This document shows, piece after piece, positions 20,640 to 31,839 of a stretch of DNA of 64,000 nt. This DNA is from Schoenobius gigantellus (lineage: Eukaryota > Arthropoda > Insecta > Lepidoptera > Crambidae): NCBI GenBank assembly GCA_963935595.1, contig OZ012542.1, forward strand, positions 12,003,478-12,067,477, read 5' to 3'. Under the pieces are notes generated by a model, which saw nothing but the letters and a program-made list of their open reading frames with translations, made no database searches and was not told the DNA's origin. Made by a program: the position numbers and the translations under genes. The stretch's first letter is position 1. Each line of letters begins with the position of its first letter.

Positions 20640-21295
20640 AAAAAGGACAAAACTCGAAACCAACAAATAACATTCTTTATTTACCGTTTGACCGTCTGGC
20701 AAGAATTCCGAGTGCACAACACCGCGATAGTCAAAGAAAACAGTCAACGTAACTTTGAGTTTTGATCGACTTTGGCGTGTTTTTTTCGGTTTCAGCTTGG
20801 TTCAGTTGGATGGCGCCACTCCGAAGCTTGTAAAACCACGTCTCGTCACCAGTAACAATGCATTTCATGAATGTTGGGTCCGCAAAGACTCGTTCTAGCA
20901 TGTTATCAGCGACTCTTGTGTTTGAGTTTTTGGAAAAAAATCATGTCTTTTGGGACTATCCAAGCGGCCACATGTTCCATACCCAAATGATCGACTCATG
21001 AGACACAGAAAGTCCAGCGGCTATCTCTCTCAAACTTGAATGAGGATTTTCACTCACTATTTCCTGCACTTTTGTGATATTAACTTCAGTTGAAGACGGT
21101 GATGGCTCACGCAGAGCGAGACAAATCTTACATCACATCTCGACAGCTTTAGTTTGTACCACCCACGTATTTCTGATAAAAGTCGATTCACCGTAAGCCT
21201 TCTGCAACATTTTTAGTGACTCCGAATACGAAATTCCATTGGTGATACAAAATTTTAGACAAACTCTTTCTTTAATGTTTTTGTCCGTTATAAAA
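20640..21295 (-). pseudogene. mariner transposase remnant
   Basis: Reading from about 21290 downward: NIKERVCLKFC and YSESLKMLQKAYGES (helix-turn-helix), then in shifting frames VNITKVQEIVSENPHSSLRE, SVSHESI, DNMLERVFADPTFMK, TGDETWFYK (first catalytic Asp region) and DYRGVVHSEFLPDGQTVNKE. Several stops (for example after QTKAVEM) and frameshifts; sequence ends before the DNAPAHT and third catalytic motifs. It is a 3'-truncated dead copy in a host intron. Confidence 0.75.
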
Positions 21296-21570
21296 CTTGT
21301 TGTGTATAATCTAACTAAAAAAAAAAAATTTTTTTTATTTTTTATTTCATACTTTTAAACCTAGGGGGGGACTAGGCATCCTGACCTGGATAGGCTCGAG
21401 CTCCTCTGTGGGTGGGGACGTATATAAGCTGTAAATATGTTTTTAAAGAAGTAAAACGCTAAATGGTCTTTTGTTTCGCAGTATTGTAGAAACAAGTTAT
21501 TGCATCATCAAGACTGAGATGTAAAGTGGTCAATGTAGCAATTTTCGAACACACATAGGGAACCCATTAT

Positions 21571-21660
21571 ACAGGGTTAATTTTAAGGTACCGGCAACCT
21601 CGCAGGTTTAGATAGCTATCTAATCATGCGAGGTTGCCGGTACCTCAAAATGAACCCTGT
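21571..21660. repeat. 90-bp near-perfect palindrome
   Basis: Two 45-base arms (ACAGGGTTAATTTT... and its complement) meet at GATAG|CTATC without a loop; four mismatches in 45 pairs. A decayed half copy is visible at about 26025-26075, so this is a dispersed repeat, probably a tiny foldback/MITE. Confidence 0.75.
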
Positions 21661-22261
21661 ATACAGAGTGTTTCTGCATACGAGGCAGGGGGCAAAAGGG
21701 GGGCAATTTAGTGATAAAAAAATAGAAAAAAAAATCCCAGATTTTTTTGTATTTTTAGAGACCGTTTAATTTTTTTATCCTCCGTTGCGAACCTGACGTG
21801 CAAAGACCGTTATAACTTTTAAATGAATAGACAAATATCAATGAAATAAACGCCAACGTGATCCTTAAAGATCAATAGTGCTGTCAAAACACAACATTTT
21901 GTCAATCATTTGCTAGGGCATGGAATACCGGAATTATTTTCATACCGGTATTGATACCGGTATCGATTTTACTATAACCGGTATACCGAAATTTCGGTAT
22001 TTTTTGAATAGTGTTAAATACTATTTAAATGATTCGAATTACGACTGATAAGTCTTGTTTGGGGAGAGCGATTAAAGCAGTTTTCTACGCTTTATGGCAG
22101 AAACACTGAAAATATTTATCTCCCTAGAAACCACAAAATGAGTTGTTAAAATAAAGGGGATTAAGAATACTAAAGCAAAAAAACGGTATGGTCTTAGAAT
22201 TATTTATATTATTTCATTGGCACAAATATCAGTCTTATTCTTTAATGATAAGAAACCATTT

Positions 22262-22563
22262 TTTTTATTGCTACTAAGTTGGCAAACAAGCAAACTGCCC
22301 ACCTGATGGTAAGTGGTAACAGTCACCTATACATGTGGCTCCTGTGACATTCGCAGTAAAACTGCAATCCCCTCAAGGGCCACAGTGTACGTTGCCAACT
22401 TGTGACTTAAGATATAAAGTCACGGTACCCAGTAATTTCAGTGCCATATCTTACCCTTCAAACCGGAACAAAGCAATGCAAGCACTGCTGCTTTGCGGCA
22501 GAAATAGGTAATACGGAGGTACCCAAGCACACGACCCTGGTACAGAGTCTCCCTCCGGTGTAT
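22262..22563 (-). repeat. LINE 3'-end repeat, copy 1
   Basis: About 300 bp, related to copies at 23072 and 26130. On the minus strand it ends CCATCAGGTGGGCAGTTTGC...GCCAAC followed by an A/T-rich tail, the pattern of 5'-truncated LINE 3' UTRs (CR1/Zenon-like in Lepidoptera by memory). Confidence 0.6.
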
Positions 22564-23071
22564 TTAACAATAATTTCGAATATCTCTCTTATGTCGCTGA
22601 GAAGTTAAAGTACTTAATCAGCTTATTTGTTTGTACTTGTAGAGGAAACAAACACAACACTACTCACACAATGTGCGTGGTGACGATGTTATTACACTTA
22701 AATGGACTCCAAAATTATTGTTAAAGTATTGTAATGACAAGAAGGTCACTTTATATCGGCACATGGAGCCAAGCGTCGCTAGTTAGAGGAGCAAACAAGC
22801 GGCAATATGTTCTCGCTTCAATGAAAACAGCAGAACTGTGAACGGGTGCAGCGTGGCCGTGCACTAGCCCAATATATGATGTTGGTTGGTGTGATTGCCG
22901 CTTCAGAGCAGAGCGCTTACGTATTGTTTCTGCCGTGGAAAACAATAATAACGCGGGCGAAGCCGCGAGCGGAAAGCTCGTATTCAATATAATTAGCAGT
23001 ATCTTCATTAACCTGATATAAATTATCAATCATCAAAATTTCGTAAAACCGCAATAGAAATAAGCAAGCAA

Positions 23072-23374
23072 TGTTTACCGGAGGGAGACTCTGTACTGGC
23101 GTCGTGTGCATGGGTACCTCCGTCTTACCTATTTCTGCCGCAAAGCAGCAGTGCTTGCATTGCTGTGTTCCGGTTTGAAGGGTAAGATATGACACTAATA
23201 TTACTGGGTACCGTGACTTTACATCTTAAGTCACAAGTTGGCAACGTTCACTGTGGTTCCTGTGGGGGTTGCAGTTTTGCTGCGAATCTCACAGGAACCA
23301 CGTGTATTATAGGTGACTGCTACCACTTACCATCAGGTGGGCAGTTTGCTTACTTGCCAACTTAATTGCAATAA
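23072..23374 (+). repeat. LINE 3'-end repeat, copy 2
   Basis: Same family as copy 1, opposite orientation, with tail CAATAAAAAAAA. Short open frames here belong to the repeat and are not genes. Confidence 0.6.
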
Positions 23375-26129
23375 AAAAAAGCTCTTTAGAGAAATTTAAA
23401 ATGACCTTATGTAAACTAGGTTAGGTTAGTTTGAGACCGAATCTTCTACTGCTTAATAGCTAATTCACACTAAGTTGTACATAAATATAGCATACTTACG
23501 TTAAAATGATCTTCACAACAAAATACAACCGATAATGAAGATAATTTATCCCTTCTCATCATCTTACACAATTTTTTTCGTATTATCGTATCGCGTGGAA
23601 AAAATCAATTTATCGGGTGTACTAACAATAGTGTTTTTGCACTTCGGTACCATACAATACTTGTAAGAAGGTTTTTTAACTTCTCCCATGATTTGTATAG
23701 CAATTAAAATTGAAAATGCGTATGAAGTAACTCAAACGCTATAGTAAATAAACACGGGACACAACCAATTACGTCATCAAAAGCGCGCGCAAAATGGCGG
23801 CTTTTGAACGGCATTTATTCAAAAGTTTAAATTTCACTCTGAAAGATAATTTGACTATTTTCAATCCTATTAATATTTTTCTATGTTATAAAGATGTAAA
23901 TTATTGATTTAAAAAATAAAAAAAATATGCATATTCCATATTGCGCTCAAAAGCTAAGCGAGGGCTTATGTCAAATCCCATAAATTTTCCTTCTAGTGAA
24001 TGTGAATGCGATAGCGATTATCGAAATGGGTCTTGTCTAGGGGGGCAGGCAATTAACTCGAACCTCTTTTAAATCGCCATTTACAATATTGGTTTTGTAA
24101 CATAGTCATTGAAAGTTATAAAATACAGTCGGTATGCTTACATATACTTAAAATGTAAAAAAAAATTATAAACTTATACCCTAAGCATTATACAATAAAT
24201 CATGTTGTTACCAAACATATGATAACTTAGTCTAGTTCAAAATCAGTGTCAGTTCTCTTCTTACTACTGTTATGTCTTTACCAAATACAACTACCTATAT
24301 TTGTTTACATGAATAGTTATGTTATGATGTAAATACTTCGTTATTTCTTGATAAAAAAATACGATTATGAGTTGTTTCATTAAATCTAAATCAAGTCAGA
24401 ATTCTAAAACAGTCTAGTCGAGAATAATCTACATCTAACTGTAGTATTATTATTCTAAGGCTTCAATTAAGTTGAAACTAATACTTAATAGTGTCCAATC
24501 ACATGACACAGGTAGAAAAATTTGCGAAATTATCGGTACTGCGGTCTCCAACACTCCGTTTCGAATAATCATAGCTATTGTTACAATTAACCTAAAGACA
24601 CGATTTATGTAGTATTCGAAAGCTGAAATGATACAGACTGAAGTAAGCACTGGTATAAAAATTGTATTTAATTAAAGAAAAAAACGAAAAAAATAACGCT
24701 TTTTTCTCCTTGAATCCTCTATCATTAATTAAGTGTGATAATAATTGACAAAATATGTGTTTTGAAAGCACTATTGATCTTTAAGGATCACGTTGGCATT
24801 TATTTCATTGATATTCATTTAAGAGTTATAACGGTTTATGTACATTAGGTTGGCAACGGAGGGCTAAAAAATTAAAAAATTTGGGATTTTTTTTCTATTT
24901 TTAATCACTAAAATTTTTTGCCTCCTGCCTCGTATGACAATGTGACCCCGGATAACTCCGGAAGGGGTTTTTATAGTGGGCCTAGCAAATGACTCCATTC
25001 CACCAGGGTGAAACTAGATCATAAATTATCGACAAAAAACAGTTTCTTTTTCTACATAAATTATTTGATATTTTTACTGATTTATTAAAATATTTATTAC
25101 TTTCTATGGACTCTATGCACAAAAAAAAACCGATTCCTAAAAAAGTAGTGATTCTATTTCTTTAAAATAAACACACAAATTATGCCAGATACTTTGAATA
25201 TATGATAAAATAACTCACAAAACAGTGGATATCAGGTCCTAAATTTTATTTTTTGTCCAAAAAATGCATATTGTTGTCCTTTTTTTCAATAAAACATATA
25301 TTCCTTAAAATTATGACCCGAAATCGAGCTTTATATATTATAGATTATTATCTATCATATTACCTTACAAATAAAAAAATATTCTGGACTCTTACGCCAT
25401 TAACACGCTGGGTACATATTTTTAAAATTGACTACTGATTACGTCATTACTCAGGTAAGGGAACTGTAGTAGACCACCGCGGTATATCCAATGTGAAAGG
25501 TTTTAGGGGGATTTCATAACGTTCACTTGTATGCTGTGAAAATTTTCTCAAATATTCTGTGAAGTGGTATTTTTAATACGGAATTAATGTGTCATACTAT
25601 ACTAATTAAACCCAGAACCACTTATCAACATTCCTGTATAGTAATTAATAAAATTATATTATTAACAGTAATATAATATATAGTAATAGAATATAGTAAT
25701 AAGTATGCCAAAACTTCTATAAACGTTAGCCACTTCTAGCAACAGTTCAATTGCGGTTTTTTATACAAAACTGACCACTTTTCTTTTATATGAAACTATA
25801 AACCAGATTTTCCTAACGACAACACTGCTTTTCTACGGCCGCCAGTCAGCGACTTTGATGCGCGCGCGTCGCACGTTCTTGTGTGCCAAAATCTTCCGCA
25901 CCTTACATAGACTTATCAAAGTCACGACATTGCACATTGCAATAAATACTTGAAAATTGATTTTTGCTCAATATATCGTGTTATCTTGAAACTCGTAAAA
26001 CAAACGTAGTAGTTAATGATGTTTGATATCTAATCCTGCGAGATTGCAGGTGTTTTAAAATTAATCCTGTGTATGCTAATAATACTGTAAATAGCTTTCT
26101 TAATATAAGTTTCAAGAATTAAAATATTT

Positions 26130-26462
26130 CACTGGAGGGACACTCTGTACCAGAGTCGCCTGCTTGGGTACCTCCATCTTACCTATTTCTGCCCTAAAGC
26201 ACAGAATAAATAATAGTACTAAAGTACCTAAAGCAGCTGTGCTTGCATTGCTGTATTCCGGTTTGAAGGGTAAGATATGGTGGAGAAATTAGTGGTAACC
26301 GTGACTTCACATCTTATGTCACAAATTGACATCATACACTGTGGTTCTTGTGGTGGTTGCAGATTTGCTGTGAATCTTACAAGAATCACATTTACTATAG
26401 GTGGCTGTTACCACTTACTATTAGGTGGGCAGTATGCTTGTTTGCCAATTTGGTTATATAAA
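26130..26462 (+). repeat. LINE 3'-end repeat, copy 3, with small insert
   Basis: More diverged copy ending GGTTATATAAAAAG beside the exon A donor site. Holds a 26-base insert (26202-26227) flanked by an 8-base direct repeat CTAAAGCA. Confidence 0.6.
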
Positions 26463-26480
26463 AAGAGAAATAATACTTAC

Positions 26481-26792
26481 ATTAACTAATAACACAGCAT
26501 CAACTGAGGCATAGTGAACATCTTTCACAACAATATGATTCATAGTTCTCTCTACCTTACACCATCTTCTTCGTTCATAATCCATATCCACACATACATC
26601 CTCCCAATTTATATCTATATGATTGTTTTCATTAAAAGTTAATGATGTTGGAAAAACACCTTTCACTTTACTATGAACCCAATGTTTCCATAAATGGTCA
26701 TCAGCTAATATATCTGCAAATCTTCTGCATATTTTGCTAAATGTGTTTCTAAGGAAGTATGGATCTAAGTATGAACATATATGCAAAATTAT
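26481..26792 (-). CDS. FBXW9: F-box/WD40 protein (FBXW9-like), F-box exon A
   Basis: Exon read from 26792 (acceptor TTTTTCAG) to 26481 (donor GTAAGT at 26480), 312 bases, phase 0 at both ends. It starts IILHICSYLDPYFLRNTFSK, an F-box motif (the Skp1-binding segment), continues CRRFADILADDHLWKHWVH, and ends with the pre-propeller linker WCKVERTMNHIVVKDVHYAS and AVLLVN, which joins directly to the SGGRD blade of exon B. No start codon is in the exon, so a 5' exon should lie to the right; it was not found, possibly beyond the copia insertion. FBXW9 is the best match among F-box/WD proteins I recall; the symbol is an inference. Confidence 0.8.
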
Positions 26793-27281
26793 CTGAAAAA
26801 TAATAATAACAATGATTAGACAAAGTTTTAATTAAGAAACATTGCTTAATGTCTACCTTAATTGTCAATAGTAACAAAATAAATGCATTGTAGTGTGATG
26901 TCATGTCACATACTGCATTTTAAGTTTTTTGTTAATAGGTACTTAAAAATTTCGTTCTTACTATATTAGATTTTGAAATGTGACGTCACAAAGCTAAGGA
27001 CCCCTCCCACCCCTTGTCACACTTCATCGATCCCCTGCCCCTCTGATGTGTGCATAATTAAAAAAAATGAAAAATCCAAGATGGCGGCCGGCGCAAAATG
27101 TCAACATTTACAACTTTTTTTAGATCGTGATGGCATTTATATCGCGTGATCGTGTCGCTCTCGGAGATGCGGTTCAACTGTCAAAATGTAAAAAAACAAA
27201 ATACCCACGCAGCCATCTTGGATTGAAAAAGGCGTTCCGATTCGTGTTTGCGACCGCAGATACGAGTGATTTGCAGGATAT

Positions 27282-27473
27282 TGTAGACTGGTAACACAGC
27301 ATTACATTGCTTTCTAAAAATAGTGGTCTGTAGTCCATGGTGACGCTATTATAAGTCTGTGCTAGAACTAGATGATTTGTGCTCTTGATGTCGTGCAATT
27401 TCCTAGAATATTAATTAAAACATTCTGTATCATCATCACTGTGTTTGCTATACACCCAAAACCAAAACCATCA
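27282..27473 (+). repeat. copia 5' LTR
   Basis: Begins TGTAGACTGG and ends ACCATCA; 192 bp, identical to 31504-31695. Confidence 0.95.
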
Positions 27474-27487
27474 GGTTATGGGCCCAG
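27474..27487 (+). other. copia primer-binding site (internal initiator-Met tRNA type)
   Basis: GGTTATGGGCCCAG abuts the 5' LTR. Copia elements are known to prime with an internal fragment of initiator methionine tRNA, and this sequence is the classic complement. Confidence 0.8.
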
Positions 27488-30400
27488 AGCACCAACAGCA
27501 GAAAAATATGATGGAATATAGAATCAACAAATTCGGCATTACGCCGTTTTGTGGTGAAGAATTCAGTAACTGGCTGTTTCGATTACAACAAGTACTGGAA
27601 GAGCAAGAATTAACGGAAACCACGACAGAAACTTACGAAATTTTCAATAAACTAAATGAAGAGCAAAGAAAAAAGAACTCGAAGGCAAAAAATATAATTA
27701 TACAATGTGTATCTGACAGCCATCTTGAAATCATCAAAGAATGTATAACAGCTTACGAAATGCTAAAGAAAATGTCAGCCACGTATAACCGCACAGGTAT
27801 ATCATCACAGCTATTGCTTAGAAAAAGATTACTCACACTAAAGCATAATGAAAATGATACGCTTGATAAATTTTACATAAAATTTGATAAGCTTGTTCGT
27901 GAATTAAAGGCGTCGGACGCGAAGCCTTCGGAAAGCGAAATAATATGCTACATGTTACTTGCGATGCCCAGCACATATGATAACGTTGTTACAGCCATAG
28001 AAACATTATCTTGTAAAGAATTAAAATTAGAATTCGTGAAGAATAGACTCATAGAAGAAGAAATAAAAAGAAATGGTTTAAAAAGTGACAAAAATCTCCA
28101 AGAACAGTCGCAAGTATTTTACAATAACACTACATTTTCAAAAAGAAAATTCAACTTTGAATGTTACAATTGTGGAAAGAAGGGGCACAAGAAGTCGGAA
28201 TGTAAATTTAAAAATAATTATGCAACCAGAAAATATGAGAATAAAATAGAAGCTAATGTTACAAATAATGATCACGAAGAAGAGCCAGTATGTTTTATGA
28301 TAGAATATGAAGGTCAGTATGTTGAATTTTATGCAGACTCTGGTGCCACTGATCATTTGATAAATACAGATAAATACTTTGATACATACATAAATTTAGA
28401 AAAACCTATTAAAATAAATATAGCCAAAAGGGAAGAGTCATTGTATGCTACAAAAATAGGAACTATTAGGACAAAAAATTGTATACTACATAATATCTTA
28501 TATGTACAAAATTTAAGAAGCAATCTTTTATCAATAAATAGAATCAACCAAAATGGATATGGTGTAAAATTTGAAAATGAAAAAGTTTACGTTTATAAAA
28601 ATAATAAAACAATTATAGAAGGCTACAAGAAGCATAACTTATATGAAATTAAATTTAAGGTGCTGGAAGCATCTGCTCATAAGGCGTATTCAGTTCCGGA
28701 GTGTGATGACATTTGGCACAAGAGGCTTGGTCATGCATCTGCCGAAAAGCTACTAGAACTAAAACGAAGAAAATTAATTAAATGTGAGTTGTCTAACAAA
28801 CAAATATTGTGTGAACCATGTATAAAAGGTAGACAAACAAGATTACCATTTAATTACACAGAATACAAACATACATCAAGAATTGTAGAACTCATACACT
28901 CTGACTTATGCGGTCCAATAAATCCAGTTACACATGATAATAAAAGATATATATTAACCTTTTTAGATGACTATAGTAATTTTGTAACAGTTTATTTAAT
29001 AGAAAATAAAACAGAAGTGTTAAGACATTTCCAGAAATATGTAAAAATGGCAGAAGCAAAGTGCAATTCCAAAATATCTAGATTTCGATGTGATAATGGC
29101 TCAGAATACATAAACAATGACTTCAGACTTTACTGTGAAAATAAAGGTATACAGATTGAAACTACTATCCCATATTCACCTCAACAAAATGGTAAGGCTG
29201 AAAGGTTAAATCGCAGTTTATTGGAAAAGGCAAGAACACTGATTATTGATGCAAATTTTGATCAAGATATGTGGGGAGAAGCCATATACACATCAGCTTA
29301 TATTTTAAACAGATTACCTACAGTACATAAGAAGATTCCTGCAGAAGTATGGTACAACACTACTCCTAATTATGAAAAATGCAAAGTATTTGGTTCTGAA
29401 GCCTTCACACATATAGGTAAGGAAAATAGAGAAAGTAAGCTATCAGAGAAATCTCAGAAACTATACATGATTGGTTACTGCGATAATGGATACCGTTTGT
29501 GGAATCCAGAAGAAAGAAGAGTGATAAGAGCAAGAGATATAATTTTTAATGAAGATAAAATTAAAAAATTAACACAATTAGATTCGGATATATTAGAATA
29601 TAAAAAGGAAAACGTTATAAACACAGAAAAAGACATAACAATAGATATAAGAAAATATAAAGATAGCCAAGATAACGGTCAAGAAAATAATCAGGAAAAT
29701 ATACAAGAAAATAATCAAGTAAATAGACAAGAAAATAGTCAGATAAATAAGAATTTGGTACAAACTAAATCGAAAAGAACTATTAAGAAACCATCATATC
29801 TCATGGATTATGATTGTGATGATTCTTTTGAATGTGATTTTTCAGCTTTCAGCATAGAAAACATATTAGATGATGTCCCAAGAACCAAGAAAGAAGCTCT
29901 GAACTCCAATGACAAAGAAAAGTGGTTAAAGGCTATAGAAGAAGAACTTAAGTCACTAGAAGAACATTCAACATGGACTATAGTCGAAAAAACAGATGAT
30001 ATGGATGTAATAAACAGTCGGTGGGTCTTCAGAATCAAGAACAACAACATTTACAAAGCAAGGTTAGTTGCCAAAGGTTATGAAACTTCAGAATGGAATG
30101 ATATATATGCTCCTGTAGGAAAACTTTCAACCTTTAGAATATTATTAGTCATGGCAATTAAAAATAATATGCATATTGAGCAAATGGATATCAAGACAGC
30201 ATTCTTGCATGGTCATTTAGAAGAAAATATATTTATGTATTTGCCCGAAGATATGAAAAGTAATAAATATGTATGTAAGTTAAATAAATCAATATATGGC
30301 TTAAAGCAGAGTCCTAGATGTTGGAATATTTCTTTTCATAATTTCATGATTAAAAATGGGTTTACATGTTCTCAGTATGATACATGTTTATACATAAAAG

Positions 30401-31377
30401 AAAGTTTATTATTGTTCTTATATGTCGATGACATTTTGATTTTTCACAATGATATAAATGTTATAAAAAATTTTCAAGACAAACTAAAGCTAAAATTTGA
30501 TGTAAATTGCTTAGGCAGTATAAATAAATTTTTAGGTATTGAAATAGAGAGAGATTTTAAAAATGGTACAATAACTTTGCATCAAAAATCCTATATTGGT
30601 AGGTTATTGCAACGCTTCAATATGGAAAACTGTAATGGTATATCTACTCCTGTTGAGAAAGGATTAAAGCTAGTTAAAGAAACTGACGCAACTAAATTAA
30701 CCAAAGAACCTTATAGGGAACTAATTGGTTGTCTAATATATTTAGTTACTTGTACACGACCTGATTTAAGTTTTGCCGTTAATTTATATAGTCGTTTTCA
30801 AGATTGTGCAAATAATACCCATTGGACTTACCTAAAACGTGTGTTGAGATATTTAAAATACACAGGTAATTTAGGATTAAAATATTGTAAATATTATGAT
30901 CAAGAAAATATTGTTACAGGATATTCAGACTCTGACTGGGCTGCTGATACTGTAGACAGAAAAAGTGTTTCTGGTTTTTGTATAACTTTGTATGGTAATA
31001 CAGTAATATGGGGTACACGTAAGCAAAAGACTGTATCTTTATCAACAGCCGAGGCAGAGTATATTGCTCTTAGTTCTTTAGTTTGTGAAGCTTTATGGAT
31101 AAAAGGTCTATTGTCTGATATAAATGTATTGTGCTCGTATATATTGATCTATGAGGATAATTTAAGTTGCATACATATAGCTAATAATAGAGAAAACAGT
31201 AGTAGAATTAAACACATAGACATAAAACATCATTTTATTAGGGATGTAGTAGAAAAGGGATACATTGTAATTAAGCATATTGCCTCTACACAACAAAAGG
31301 CAGACATGTTTACTAAATCACTAAGTAAAGAATTATTTTATAATAATAGAAGTAGTATTGGATTAAATGATTGTTAA
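27478..31377 (+). CDS. copia gag-pol polyprotein
   Basis: About 1300 residues; the first ATG (27478) is inside the primer site, with further Met codons at 27508/27511, so either may start translation. Domains in order: gag UBN2-type region (FSNWLFRLQQVLEEQE, LLAMPSTYDNVVTA), zinc knuckle CYNCGKKGHKKSEC, aspartic protease DSGATDHLIN, integrase HHCC (HKRLGHAS ... CEPCIKG) and core HSDLCGPI, RCDNGSEYIN, QQNGKAERLNR, then RT with ARLVAKGYE, IKTAFLHGHLEE, YGLKQSPRCWN and YVDDILIF, and RNase H with SDSDWAADTVDRKS, STAEAEYIAL and KHIDIKHHF. All catalytic motifs are present and no stop or frameshift is seen. AT-rich codon use. Likely capable of retrotransposition. Confidence 0.95.
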   Translation: MGPEHQQQKNMMEYRINKFGITPFCGEEFSNWLFRLQQVLEEQELTETTTETYEIFNKLNEEQRKKNSKAKNIIIQCVSDSHLEIIKECITAYEMLKKMSATYNRTGISSQLLLRKRLLTLKHNENDTLDKFYIKFDKLVRELKASDAKPSESEIICYMLLAMPSTYDNVVTAIETLSCKELKLEFVKNRLIEEEIKRNGLKSDKNLQEQSQVFYNNTTFSKRKFNFECYNCGKKGHKKSECKFKNNYATRKYENKIEANVTNNDHEEEPVCFMIEYEGQYVEFYADSGATDHLINTDKYFDTYINLEKPIKINIAKREESLYATKIGTIRTKNCILHNILYVQNLRSNLLSINRINQNGYGVKFENEKVYVYKNNKTIIEGYKKHNLYEIKFKVLEASAHKAYSVPECDDIWHKRLGHASAEKLLELKRRKLIKCELSNKQILCEPCIKGRQTRLPFNYTEYKHTSRIVELIHSDLCGPINPVTHDNKRYILTFLDDYSNFVTVYLIENKTEVLRHFQKYVKMAEAKCNSKISRFRCDNGSEYINNDFRLYCENKGIQIETTIPYSPQQNGKAERLNRSLLEKARTLIIDANFDQDMWGEAIYTSAYILNRLPTVHKKIPAEVWYNTTPNYEKCKVFGSEAFTHIGKENRESKLSEKSQKLYMIGYCDNGYRLWNPEERRVIRARDIIFNEDKIKKLTQLDSDILEYKKENVINTEKDITIDIRKYKDSQDNGQENNQENIQENNQVNRQENSQINKNLVQTKSKRTIKKPSYLMDYDCDDSFECDFSAFSIENILDDVPRTKKEALNSNDKEKWLKAIEEELKSLEEHSTWTIVEKTDDMDVINSRWVFRIKNNNIYKARLVAKGYETSEWNDIYAPVGKLSTFRILLVMAIKNNMHIEQMDIKTAFLHGHLEENIFMYLPEDMKSNKYVCKLNKSIYGLKQSPRCWNISFHNFMIKNGFTCSQYDTCLYIKESLLLFLYVDDILIFHNDINVIKNFQDKLKLKFDVNCLGSINKFLGIEIERDFKNGTITLHQKSYIGRLLQRFNMENCNGISTPVEKGLKLVKETDATKLTKEPYRELIGCLIYLVTCTRPDLSFAVNLYSRFQDCANNTHWTYLKRVLRYLKYTGNLGLKYCKYYDQENIVTGYSDSDWAADTVDRKSVSGFCITLYGNTVIWGTRKQKTVSLSTAEAEYIALSSLVCEALWIKGLLSDINVLCSYILIYEDNLSCIHIANNRENSSRIKHIDIKHHFIRDVVEKGYIVIKHIASTQQKADMFTKSLSKELFYNNRSSIGLNDC

Positions 31378-31493
31378 CACAGAAAACTCATAGAAGATAC
31401 TTTAATTGATGTATAGATTCTAGGTGCAATAATACTTAATGTGTAATTTATTATGTTACTTGTTGATTTTAGTGTAATAATGTAATGCAGTGT

Positions 31494-31503
31494 TAAGGGG
31501 GAG
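31494..31503 (+). other. copia polypurine tract
   Basis: AAGGGGGAG immediately before the 3' LTR. Confidence 0.8.
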
Positions 31504-31695
31504 TGTAGACTGGTAACACAGCATTACATTGCTTTCTAAAAATAGTGGTCTGTAGTCCATGGTGACGCTATTATAAGTCTGTGCTAGAACTAGATGATTT
31601 GTGCTCTTGATGTCGTGCAATTTCCTAGAATATTAATTAAAACATTCTGTATCATCATCACTGTGTTTGCTATACACCCAAAACCAAAACCATCA
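31504..31695 (+). repeat. copia 3' LTR
   Basis: 192 bp, identical to the 5' LTR. Confidence 0.95.
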
Positions 31696-31700
31696 GATAT

Positions 31701-31835
31701 TGATCGATTTGACGCGATCGCATCAGAAATGATGAGATCTGTAGAAGAACTAGAGGCACCGACATAGCCCAAAAAATTGCTAACCTAAAGTGGCAGTGGG
31801 CAAGACACAGCTCGCAGGACGGGAGGCTGCTACAA
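31701..31835 (+). pseudogene. RTE-like LINE C-terminal fragment
   Basis: From the copia 3' boundary the frame reads RDRIRNDEICRRTRGTDIAQ, then IANLKWQWARH, the well-known C-terminal region of RTE-type reverse transcriptases (usual form LKWQWAGH). Only this piece remains; the copia inserted at its left edge. Confidence 0.6.
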
Positions 31836-31839
31836 TAAT

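Larger units (their letters stand above)
21677..24936. mobile_element. Candidate element with ~200-230 bp terminal inverted repeats, no transposase
   Basis: Left repeat 21677-21905 begins CATACGAGGCAGG; right repeat 24735-24936 is its diverged complement and both share CGTGATCCTTAAAGATCAAT and ATTTCATTGATAT segments. The 2.8 kb between has no transposase; it contains two LINE 3' ends in opposite orientation and a CCGGTATNG-type repeat near 21930-21990. Could be a non-autonomous DNA element or two copies of one repeat in inverted orientation. No target duplication seen. Confidence 0.5.
19223..26480 (-). other. Large intron of the FBXW9-like gene (A-B), filled with repeats
   Basis: 7258 bp between donor GTAAGT at 26480-26475 and acceptor at 19224-19223. 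Holds a mariner remnant, a palindrome, a long-inverted-repeat element and three LINE 3' ends. 19230-20630, 21330-21570 and 24940-26125 are AT rich with no gene visible; a short GACGTTTCGAA-containing stretch near 19530 may be another repeat. Confidence 0.7.
27282..31695 (+). mobile_element. Intact-looking Ty1/copia retrotransposon
   Basis: 4414 bp with 192-bp LTRs (27282-27473 and 31504-31695) that are identical on inspection, a 5-base target duplication GATAT (27277-27281 and 31696-31700), primer site, polypurine tract, and one uninterrupted gag-pol. Identical LTRs and an open frame indicate very recent insertion. Confidence 0.95.

Noticed and set aside
20453..20752. 99-codon + strand frame
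   Set aside because: Its right half is antisense to the mariner remnant; no family resemblance.
27174..27398. 74-codon minus-strand frame as 5' exon of the F-box gene
   Set aside because: It is mostly antisense to the copia LTR and has no F-box homology.
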